A DNA stretch of 64,000 nt. Origin: Thiosocius sp942490985. GTDB taxonomy: Bacteria > Pseudomonadota > Gammaproteobacteria > Chromatiales > Chromatiaceae. Below are positions 19,601-25,671 of this stretch, in pieces. A program made the translations under genes and the position numbers. How positions within the stretch are numbered: position 1 is the stretch's first letter; each line of letters begins with the position of its first letter. The stretch lies in NCBI GenBank assembly GCA_942490985.1, contig CALNYW010000007.1, forward strand, positions 206,111 through 270,110, written 5' to 3'. The notes beneath the pieces were generated by a model that saw only the letters and a list, made by a program, of their open reading frames with translations, had not been told where the DNA came from and ran no database searches.

Positions 19601-21059
19601 CGCTGTCATAACCCGTCAGGGTCGAGCCGTCGACGGTCACGGCGACGCGGTTGTCGGTCTTGCTAACCGACACCGAGCCCGCAGCACTGGTCGCCTTGTC
19701 CTGCTCGGCGGAGTTGTTGATCGCTGCGCCGATCGCGATCGCCAGCTGCTCGCCCCCGGCCAGCGCCAGCAGCTGTGCGTCGGCGACGCCGCCGACGTCA
19801 GTCTCCAGCAGTTCAGCGAGTGTCTCGTTCTCGAGGTCGTTGACCGCCAGCGCGCCGGCGAAACCACCGCTGCGCTCGACGCTCTTAGCATTGGCCCGGA
19901 CCAGCGCCGCCGAGCCGCCGATCGCGCCGATATCCGTATCGTTGATCGCCGAGATCAGCAGGTCACCGTTGGTGAGTGTCAGCTGGCTGTCCTTGGCAAA
20001 GGCACGGGTATCCAGTGCGACCTCGTTCCAGGCGACCGCCCCGGAGACGCCGTAGCCGTACTCGGGCTCGGTCTGCGTGCTGCTGCTGCCGGAACTGAAC
20101 TTGCCCTTCAGCCACGTCTTGGCTTTTTGCCACTTGGTCCGCGTATCCTCGACCACCGCGTTGGAACGCGGTCGCGAGGTCGGCCGGTCGGGATCGCTGG
20201 AACTCGAATAAGAGCCCGCTACTGCGATGGTCTCGATGCGCCCATCGGTGCGGGCCGTGATATCGAGACTACCGGCCGTCACGCTGCCTTTGGTGAGTGC
20301 CAGCGTTGATCCGTCGTCGCTCGAGGCATCGTTGTCACCAACAAAGGCCTGCGTGTCCGTTATCACGTCGGCGAGTGCGATCCCGACACCGACCGCCGCG
20401 CTCTCAGACTTGTTCACCGCGCCGGCGAGTGACCAACTGATGACCTCGTCTTCGGCGTTGATCTCGATCCTGCCGTGACCGGTATCAACGGTGGCCTCGT
20501 CGTCGATCGATGCCTCGGTGGTGTTGTCGATGGTGGCCAGGCTGAACACGCCATTCAGGCCGTAGCTGCCGCCCTTGCCGGCGGTCGGGGCCAGCGACAT
20601 CAGGTTCTCGCTCGAGGTCGCGCGAATCGCGAGGTTGAAGGGGTTGCTGCGATCGGATTCGACGGTCGCACCTTCTGCAAGGTAGGCCAGCGTGGTGTTG
20701 TCGTAGGTAACGTGGCTATAAGACGCACCCAGCGACTTGCCCTCGTCGCCGGCCCCGGTCGCAAACAGGCTGGAACCGACATTGCCGGCGGAAAAAGCAC
20801 CCTGTACCTGGTTATCCGCCAGGACCGCCACGTCAGCGCTCCATTGCTTTTCCTCGTTCGTCCAAATCAGTTCCTGATCGTCATCGACGTCGCCAACGGC
20901 GAGGTCCTGTTGCCATTCTGCCGAACCGTCACTTCGGATGGTGATCCGTGCCTCTTTGCCGACGTAGGCCCGGACATCCGAGGTGAAATCGAGCAGGTTG
21001 ATTGCGCCGGCCAGGTTCAGATCCTCTGCTTCAGAAGCAGCATTCGAATATCCGGTCAA
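13584..21059 (-). CDS. Giant LktA-family adhesin 2, central repeat segment
   Basis: About 2,490 residues of the central shaft of adhesin 2, open as one frame but bounded by frameshifts on both sides. It is built from at least 20 degenerate repeats of about 65-75 residues, each containing a version of IDNTTEAxI (for example IDNTTEASIDD, IDNTTKAVIDNG, VDNDVEAYIDDG, ISGTTEAYIDNA, VTNTTEAWLRDT) followed by a Gly/Ala-rich SVAVGGG-type strand. This is the pattern of an extended right-handed beta-helix. An acidic insertion (near 16560-16800) contains DNDEALSADERSDMEA. Near 13950-14070 an Asp/Glu/Gln-rich helical stretch interrupts the beta-helix. The first codons here are internal to the protein, so its upstream end is not a true start. 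Confidence 0.82.
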   Translation of the reverse strand: MTGYSNAASEAEDLNLAGAINLLDFTSDVRAYVGKEARITIRSDGSAEWQQDLAVGDVDDDQELIWTNEEKQWSADVAVLADNQVQGAFSAGNVGSSLFATGAGDEGKSLGASYSHVTYDNTTLAYLAEGATVESDRSNPFNLAIRATSSENLMSLAPTAGKGGSYGLNGVFSLATIDNTTEASIDDEATVDTGHGRIEINAEDEVISWSLAGAVNKSESAAVGVGIALADVITDTQAFVGDNDASSDDGSTLALTKGSVTAGSLDITARTDGRIETIAVAGSYSSSSDPDRPTSRPRSNAVVEDTRTKWQKAKTWLKGKFSSGSSSTQTEPEYGYGVSGAVAWNEVALDTRAFAKDSQLTLTNGDLLISAINDTDIGAIGGSAALVRANAKSVERSGGFAGALAVNDLENETLAELLETDVGGVADAQLLALAGGEQLAIAIGAAINNSAEQDKATSAAGSVSVSKTDNRVAVTVDGSTLTGYDSGDLELIAYDRTRLGTGGGSLSVGGNKGFGAAITYSEIANTVEAVVSATSVTGFANAVLHAWSNARIAAGGAMGGFTNAEAEGTLGGAIVITEIDNTTKAVIDNGSDVALDSTLSVLARDTEPVADLDDRIDSHDDGAPNSVSLDYDGETFGEDTDPGSSILSVAGVLQAGANNIGLSFAYSDIDNAFTASIDEANVEVADGDVNVGAVSTARIKSFAVGVGVAKDEFAGGGSVTLNEIDNTVTATVDQAVVDSDGLTVGAEDASHIGSLAGQVTISTGSKAIGAAAAYNEIGNHVTASVDGVALGDQAFTLVDADNAATIRTLSATAGGAEDFAFNGAWSNAAIDNTTEAALLDAEAVEAANDADLGDVEVTATDASTIESLSGGAALATGGTGVGAALATNRIDNTTKAHVSGTTSTGLNVQNLLVQADSTSDIETLGIGLGGGDKVGVGGSVVTNFVDNDVEAYIDDGAQVMADDNVGVLAQSDDRITMAAGSAGIGLESAGVGASVSVNKISGDTKAYIAGPDTAVTAKGLDASNTLTIFPGELDEDVDLATSVDVDTYNSLALRDEMLTEEVTGLAVNASATQHVENIDVNVTGSAKFAGGVTVNVNRISGTTEAYIDNAATDGGGDVNVIAANHAYGNGFVGNLAVSGVSSIGAATDIHSIDRTTRAHVTDSDIEGVGAVTVKALATQGVSSAAIGGAVGIGNWSFAGTGSVAKFGGTTEAYLDSTDVTADSLAVVADSTNRMHLVGGAVSAAGGVGIGGTFTLGISDTTTRAYVQGEAGTPAQLALTGPLEINANTDNEFTSYAVGGALAGGAGYAGAAAVNLVTNTTEAWLRDTDVGSAGGVTVRAENRVDIENSAGALGIGLSGLGVGAGANVSILKGRVASEIDQSRVYSHGTVAVEAENTSLLDSESRMAGVGGTAGIGAAAVVALVGDDLKDAAADELDSGGDGTLSQLQTSIDGENLAAVDNDEALSADERSDMEATGDHEVSDVAYGTDSQGYRYQTTARITGTDTVIDADVDGKGIAISTVDTVQVDGLAMGVGASAGLGVGGGVGIVDLAGKSSAYVDEATLTTTGDVIIDAQGVVQDTDVTTYAGGAGAVGLGAAYIDITSTPQTAAYVGPQAKIEAAEHVQIGATSTSDVTAEGKGVVAGAVAVGVVIADVTDAGTTQAFIDGGALVGDGSDRVRSLDVTARSFQTLAADTGAAAGGIVAGQGSVATVEATPTVRAFVGDGAQIRVGDRVDFNAVGELDVDSTAKGITVAGAGAGVSLGTVDADPTIETAIGADAVIEAGGDILLTARQITTGLSSLATASFGGLIGAAASTATTLLSPTVGVAVGDGASLISRAGRIGLLADADNLADAFANGLVAGVAAWGSNTAEARIEEAKTTAGVGKSVSLTADSIQIEALAVNDVFADAVAGAGGVVVGASADASTRSDSETRAFIADNDATGGSNLLTTGGNLRILADELSIFNSQSDSTAGGVVGYSGAEIDDDIDALVVASIGRNVDIDSGGNVAVLARNHTDKAELTENSGRNASAGAGGVLGLSAGDGGTVVDNTTEAIIAGNSVGSNLAIHAAGSLAVSAESDVDSYSYGRLSAGGLIANADIEMQSTATSTTLASVGEYASLEAGDDIDVRARSNANVETKAHTSTYGVSASGAARAKTWIDNGNDAVVAANANLYAGRDIHVTAGAGLDGLRNDLRGKAEGRSWAKGLFPSGSVTGWSTIDNVNRVNLAAGSDLQAGQDVNLGSYAGSVSTDGYAKAKKTSYALFGIPINLYSNGSRKSIHNATTTVTVDGEVQSGINHHRWLDIAFDPDAPRKLGDISGNIGFDIAEVDLRADLDAEIADLDNQIAENNQNGASTLNVALENKQARLEAKRDALPYPAIIDRITLEDAAAQGGSVHVDGELSGSGALRTPGNDLRIEIINDSPAHLVTNHLEIPLSSQGQITLNGRRITNHPGMMIEYGPSALPEIFIAGYYNHEVDDPERYRHRDLPERQPG

Positions 21060-22191
21060 TTTGTCATCTGCCCTTGTCCTACTACAATCTTGAGCTTATC
21101 CAATACAATCGGAAGTCCTTCACCTTTCTGCCACTCGTCCACCCACGGCATGGCAACCGACGCATCAATCGCCAGGTTTTTCGCCGTGACGGTTGCGCCG
21201 CCGCTCAGGTGAGCGTCCGCCGTGTGTCCATAGTTTCCGTAGGTCACCGCCAGGCTCAGTGCCTTTGTGGCCGCAGGATTCTCCGGGGTCGGGTCTTTGG
21301 CCTCGGACGCGACGCTCGCTTTTCGCCTGCACCGTGACGAAGTTGTCTACCACGCTGGCGTCAACCACCATGTCGCCGGTCCGCTGATCATCGCCCCGGC
21401 ACCGATGGATGCATTGGCGTCCTGCTGGCTGTCGACATAGGTGAAGGCGCCGGCCAGCTTGGGCCTTTGGATGTCGCGTCGCTGCGGATGTCGGGGTGCT
21501 TGACTTTGGGCAGCAGCGACCTGACAAAATCCTGGACCTTTTCTCCTAGCCGTAACCGGCGTAGTTGATCAGCTTCGTCGTGCCATGTACTTGGCCGTCT
21601 TTCCCGGCCCGTCGTCGCCGACACCTTGGCACTGTTCTTCGCCACGTGTTGTCGAGCGCCTGGACCACCAGTTCGCCGGTCTTGATGCCTATCGAGATCG
21701 GCATCGACCTGGGCGTTGGCCTGGGTGTCGACGCTGAACACCATCGCCGCCACCCCGGCCTTGCCTGCGCCCAGGGCCTTCGCCTTGGCGCTTGCTGTTG
21801 AAGCTGTTGTTGTTCAGCGCGGTAACCGATACGGTGTCGGTGACCTGGATGTCTGCACCCTTTTCGATCTGCGCATGACTGCTGACATCGGCAGTGGGCC
21901 CAGGCCAATCGCGGCCTCGACGGGCATCACCCGTCGAGAATGCGTACATGTTCGTTCGAGTTCGACCGCTGTTCCTGGCATCCAGTGTCAGATCGCTGGC
22001 CTCGATTTTGGCACCGGACAAGACATCTACCGTCGCGTGGGCCTTGGTCTCGCCGTAGAGGAAGGCCAGGCCGAAGACCTCGCCGTTCAGGGCATCGGCC
22101 GACGCGCCCCGGTAGGCGTTCGCACTGGAATTCGTAGTGCGCTGAGCGTCACCTCCCCATCGGCCTTGAGCAGCGAGCCGTCCCTTCACGG
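21060..22191 (-). pseudogene. Adhesin 2, frameshift-riddled stretch
   Basis: This 1.1 kb joins the TPS-domain segment to the central repeats, but the reading frame changes about five or six times. Coding pieces in successive frames still read as adhesin: for example AYRGASADALNGEVFGLAFL followed by SSHAQIEKGADIQVTDTVSV, then IGIKTGELVVQALDN in another frame, then MTYGNYGHTADAHLSGGATV. No foreign sequence is inserted and the total length fits the paralogue, so this is the same gene damaged by small indels. Either the sequence is of poor quality here or the gene has decayed. If real, the secreted product would end soon after the TPS domain. Confidence 0.75.
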
Positions 22192-23805
22192 TCACGGTTC
22201 GAGATCGCCCCGTGCGATAGCCAAGCCGAGAGTCACGGGAAGCTTGCCCGATATCGTCTTCTCGAGTTTGAGGAAGTCGATGGCCTTATCGAGATAGACG
22301 GCGGTGTCGCCAGTGAAGAGGTTATCGGTGAAGCCAGTCCAGTCGTAGCGCGCGTCCGCGCTGGAACTGACCTCGATGTTGCCCGCCATGAGCGTTGCGC
22401 CATCAATCACGATGCTGCTGTTTGCGTCCGCTATGTCGAAGAAAGCCACACCGAAATGATCCACCGCTTCAGCGGTCAGAAGGATATCGCCTGCTTCGAA
22501 TCCAACCGTGGCATGTGCCAGAAGCTTGCTGCCGGGTTCAAGGGTGATTGAGGGTGCGTCTAGCGTGATGTCGCCAGAATTCCCTTGTGAAGAGTCGGTC
22601 TCATAGTCTGTGTCATCGCTTGGATCGCCCACGTCCCGGGACGATAGGATTGCTTCTCCTTTGACAGTGATGGCATCGTCCGCTTGGAATTTGACAGAAC
22701 CACCTCTAACGATCGTACCGCCGGTGGTCGCCTCGATAACCAGTGGGTCGATCAGCACCGCACCAGCGTTGCCACGTGGAGCGCGGACGTCGAAGTCGCC
22801 GCCGGCGAGCGTAACCTTGCGACCGGCGCTGAGTTCTATGGAACCGCCGTCGCCGCTACTGCCGGCAGTTGTTGCGATGCTGGCGCCCGCACTGAACGTT
22901 GCATCGCGTTCTGCATAGAGATCAACGCTACCGCCATCAGAATCTTCATTGCGGCCGCTTGCAGACAGGCGGGCACCGGGTTCAATCTGCAAATCCTGTC
23001 CGGCGCGCACGACCACCGCCCCAGCATCTAAACCAGCACTGCCATCGGCGACAAGTTCACCGCTGACGCCGACATCCTGCGCCCCGACGATCAAGATCTC
23101 GCCATTGCGCTCGACCAGCGCGACGCCGGATTCCAGGCCCTCGGTATTGACCACGGCATCGAAGCCCTGATCGCCGACGATCTGCGGCGGGTCTACCCCG
23201 ACATGGCCGCTTACCAGCACCTCACCGCCGCGCAGCTCGACTTCACCCCGCGCGTTGACGCGCCCCTCGATCGCGATCGTCGCGTCGCGGTTGACCGGGA
23301 CGGCGCCGGTGAGCATCTGCTGCGTGGCGAGCGGTGACGGGTTGCCCTTACCGTCGAAGAAGCCCTGCATGTAGCCCGGGGTTGGCGTGCTCGCGTGCAG
23401 CGAACCGACGTTGACCACCCCGTCACGGCCGACGACGATGCCGTGCGGGTTCGCGAAGTAGACGTTGCCACCGATCGCCCCGTCCTTGTAGGCGTTCAGT
23501 GTGCCGTCGATCTGCGTCGCGTGGTCATGCACCAGGTTCAACAGGTTGCTGGCTGCGGTCGGTACCTGCAGGTTGACGACGTTGCCCTGGTAGACGTCGA
23601 ACTTGCGGAAAGAGTTGTAGGCATTGCGACCACGGATCGTCTCCGTCGTCACCTCGGTGACGTTGCCCTGCACCGCCAGCGTCGTCTGGGTCCTGCCGTC
23701 GGTGATGATCTGCCCGGCCGATAACACGATGTTCGACCCAAGCAGACAGTGTGCGGCGAACACCGCGATGGCTTTTTTTAGCAGGAGAAGACGCCGGGTC
23801 GTCAT
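22192..23805 (-). CDS. Giant LktA-family adhesin 2, N-terminal TPS-domain segment
   Basis: N-terminal 537 residues of the second giant adhesin. The ATG at 23805 is chosen because AGGGG lies 7 bases upstream and because MTTRRLLLLKKAIAVFAAHC aligns with the start of adhesin 1; the frame is open further upstream but without resemblance. The signal peptide ends near residue 30 (NIVLSA). The TPS domain follows, with the hallmark FANPHGIVVG at about 118-127 and QQMLTGAVP soon after. TPS domains are recognised by a TpsB POTRA domain for outer-membrane export. The frame ends at a stop at 22192, just after GLAIARGDLEP, where an indel moves the frame. Counting all segments, the gene spans about 13.5 kb (about 4,500 codons). 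Confidence 0.85.
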   Translation of the reverse strand: MTTRRLLLLKKAIAVFAAHCLLGSNIVLSAGQIITDGRTQTTLAVQGNVTEVTTETIRGRNAYNSFRKFDVYQGNVVNLQVPTAASNLLNLVHDHATQIDGTLNAYKDGAIGGNVYFANPHGIVVGRDGVVNVGSLHASTPTPGYMQGFFDGKGNPSPLATQQMLTGAVPVNRDATIAIEGRVNARGEVELRGGEVLVSGHVGVDPPQIVGDQGFDAVVNTEGLESGVALVERNGEILIVGAQDVGVSGELVADGSAGLDAGAVVVRAGQDLQIEPGARLSASGRNEDSDGGSVDLYAERDATFSAGASIATTAGSSGDGGSIELSAGRKVTLAGGDFDVRAPRGNAGAVLIDPLVIEATTGGTIVRGGSVKFQADDAITVKGEAILSSRDVGDPSDDTDYETDSSQGNSGDITLDAPSITLEPGSKLLAHATVGFEAGDILLTAEAVDHFGVAFFDIADANSSIVIDGATLMAGNIEVSSSADARYDWTGFTDNLFTGDTAVYLDKAIDFLKLEKTISGKLPVTLGLAIARGDLEP

Positions 23806-24380
23806 GTCGCGACCCCTGTTGAGACTGGCTGAGCGACACGGATATGTCGCGAAGGCGGCGAATTCGATGCGTTGGACGATGCCAGTGATTGACAATTGTC
23901 AATTTTGCTGGGTGGGAAGCGCCGGAATGATGGCCGCGCCGAACAGCGCTTTCCTGAGCTTGCTCTCCGCCCTTCGGCGCCATCATCCAATGACGCTTTT
24001 CGGGTGCCCGTCGACGGCGCAAGGCGCACCCGGCGGGCAAGACTGCAAGCAACTCGCCTACGCTGCGTCACTCCCGTGCCTCCGCGGACGAAAAATGACT
24101 TAGCCCTTAGTTAAAAGTATAGAGGTCCCAGCAATGGCAGGCTTGATTACGAGGTAACGACCAAAATCCCGTCAACGACAGCGACCTGCGAGCCGTGCTC
24201 ATGCCCGGGGAGCTTTCGCGACCAGAACCCCTACCATCGAACTGGCGCCTTTGCGGGGAAGCTTAAAATATGAGTTGAAGGTCTTTGACAATGAGGAGAC
24301 CGCTAAGGACTGGCTTCTCGTTTGACGGTCAACGTCTCTCAAGGGTTGAACTCGGACGAAAAGACTGCACAAACGACGTA

Positions 24381-24404
24381 GCCGCCCTCGAAGGCGGCTT
24401 TTTT
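24381..24404 (+). terminator. Rho-independent terminator, orphan
   Basis: A perfect six-base stem GCCGCC/GGCGGC with the loop CTCGAA is followed directly by six T residues on the plus strand. No protein gene on the plus strand lies upstream for more than 20 kb, so it may end a small RNA. Confidence 0.75.
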
Positions 24405-24795
24405 GTCTGGGTTCGGTCATAACCGGTCCTTGGCTGGCGGAGCGATTCTGAGAACAACCAGGCGACGCGGCGTCGGCAAAACAACGACGACTGCGGGATG
24501 GACCCAAATCTTGAACCTGGACGGTCTAGCATTGGGACTGAGCAGCGTATCAGGTGTTTCTTAACTGCAGAGACAGCACAACAACGCTGGCATTCATTCC
24601 CTAACGAGTATTCCGGTTAGGTTCAGCGAAATACCGGGTCCATACCGCAGCCTCCGCTCTGAATAGGTTATCGACCGCACCCACAGAATCTTCAATCTCG
24701 TTCGGCCAACAATCTCGGCCAACTGCGGACTTCGCGCGATGGTAAAAAGCGCGGTCGCACGAAAACGCGCGGCTGCTTCAGGCATCCCCTGGTCG

Positions 24796-24821
24796 GTCAT
24801 TCCCGCCTTCGCGGGAATGAC
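24796..24821. repeat. REP-like intergenic palindrome
   Basis: An 11-base inverted repeat, GTCATTCCCGC and its exact complement GCGGGAATGAC, surrounds CTTC. Palindromes of this kind are common dispersed intergenic repeats in proteobacterial genomes. Only one copy is seen in this window. Confidence 0.6.
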
Positions 24822-24936
24822 GAACGACGGCAGCGGTGATGCGTCTGCGTGCTATCGCCAATACTTCACGACTTTGCGTACCACGTTTTCTACAGCTGCC
24901 GCGGGTGGCGAATGTGTCTTCAGTGTTGCTTGCCGA

Positions 24937-25109
24937 CTAACCCCCTGCCGACTTGGGAAACAATTCCTCACGCAGCACCGCGACTGACTTAGGTGCCTAG
25001 ACACCGACGCGAACCTGTCCGCCTTCAACGCCCGTGACGACAACCTCAATCGGCCCACCTGCGGTTTCGAGTATGCGTTTTTCACCGGGGCGGCGGTCAG
25101 TATCAACAT
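24937..25109 (-). pseudogene. csrA: CsrA/RsmA-like regulator, interrupted by a frameshift and a stop
   Basis: CsrA binds GGA motifs in mRNA leaders and controls translation. The ATG at 25109 has a strong AGGAG 8 bases upstream and begins MLILT. One base later in phase the sequence reads RRPGEKRILETAGGPIEVVV and TGVEGGQVRVGV, then a TAG, then APKSVAVLREELFPKSAGG and a stop. Placed together these match CsrA from end to end (MLILTRR.GE, GNQVRIGV.AP, VAV.REE). The frame is restored by one C missing from ACCCG near 25093. The internal TAG replaces the residue between GV and APK. Two lesions in 58 codons suggest a pseudogene; sequence error is possible for the indel but less so for the stop. It lies 63 bp downstream of a zinc-ribbon gene. 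Confidence 0.7.
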
Positions 25110-25172
25110 GAGGCAATCTCCTTTTGCATTGAGTGAGCGGCCAGCTCAGCGCCGCCTCAGCATGGGAACAAA

Positions 25173-25415
25173 TCAAACAGTTCGTGAAGCGGCATCCGGC
25201 CAGCCGTGCGCGAATCCACCGGCCGCCGTCCAAACGATCCGGACGCTAACCTGTCGGCTACCGCACTCCGCGCACCGTAAACGTGTGCGCAGGCCGTCCA
25301 CCGTCAGCGTCTGTGGAAGCGCGGCCAAGTCGAGGTCGGCGCGATGGTCGCAAGCGTCACAGAACGCCAGCAAAGCGAAGCGGTCCGGCGGGAATTCTGA
25401 GAGGCGATTCGACAT
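25173..25415 (-). CDS. Small zinc-ribbon-like protein
   Basis: An 80-residue protein of unknown function. It has two Cys pairs, FCDACDH near residues 18-24 and RCAECGS near 47-53, separated by a conserved-looking linker (ADLDLAALPQTLTVDGLR), then a basic strand RQVSVRIVWTAAGGF. This is the layout of a small zinc ribbon, and I recall similar short conserved hypothetical proteins in other proteobacteria. It is the first gene of a short unit with the csrA remnant. A plus-strand hairpin (25435-25458) lies just upstream of its start. Confidence 0.6.
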   Translation of the reverse strand: MSNRLSEFPPDRFALLAFCDACDHRADLDLAALPQTLTVDGLRTRLRCAECGSRQVSVRIVWTAAGGFAHGWPDAASRTV

Positions 25416-25434
25416 GCGTCGATGGTGATACCAG

Positions 25435-25458
25435 CCCCGGCCGAGTGCCGGGGTTTTT
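25435..25458 (+). terminator. GC-rich hairpin with T-run
   Basis: Stem CCCCGGC/GCCGGGG with the loop CGAGT, followed by five T residues on the plus strand. There is no plus-strand gene upstream; it lies 20 bp upstream of a minus-strand start, so it may insulate that gene from opposing transcription. Confidence 0.5.
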
Positions 25459-25500
25459 GATCATCGGGTTTTCAACGGCTTTACCGCGTCAATCAGGCAT

Positions 25501-25533
25501 AAAAAAAGACTCAGGTTATTAGCCTAAGTCTTT
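25501..25533 (-). terminator. Rho-independent terminator of tRNA-Val
   Basis: Read on the minus strand, GACTTAGG and CCTGAGTC pair (one G-U pair) around TAATA-like loop bases and are followed by seven T residues. It lies 8 bp downstream of the tRNA 3' end. Confidence 0.7.
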
Positions 25534-25541
25534 GTTTTTGT

Positions 25542-25618
25542 TGGTAGGCGCGAGAAGACTCGAACTTCCGACCCCCACCATGTCAAGGTGGTGCTCTAAC
25601 CAACTGAGCTACGCGCCT
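25542..25618 (-). tRNA. tRNA-Val (anticodon GAC)
   Basis: A cloverleaf of 77 nt including an encoded CCA. The acceptor arms AGGCGCG and CGCGCCT pair. The anticodon stem CCACC/GGTGG holds the loop TTGACAT, giving anticodon GAC (valine). The T-arm contains GTTCGAGTC. It lies just downstream of uvrB on the same strand. Confidence 0.93.
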
Positions 25619-25671
25619 GCTGAGCAGGCCGGAAATATACCCTTGGCGACCGTCCAATCGCAAGCCCTGGG

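Larger units (their letters stand above)
23806..24936. other. Long intergenic region upstream of adhesin 2
   Basis: About 1.1 kb with no supported protein gene. It holds the presumed minus-strand promoter of adhesin 2, an orphan plus-strand terminator at 24381-24404 and a REP-like palindrome at 24796-24821. The open frames in this interval are short, lack ribosome sites and resemble nothing I know. Confidence 0.5.

Noticed and set aside
13584..21059. Regular repeats that could be taken for a CRISPR array or tandem DNA repeats
   Set aside because: The repeats are protein-level and degenerate; no identical direct repeats with spacers are seen.
21050..22200. Programmed translational frameshifting as an explanation for the broken adhesin
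   Set aside because: The shifts are many, in both directions and lack a consistent slippery sequence with a structure downstream.
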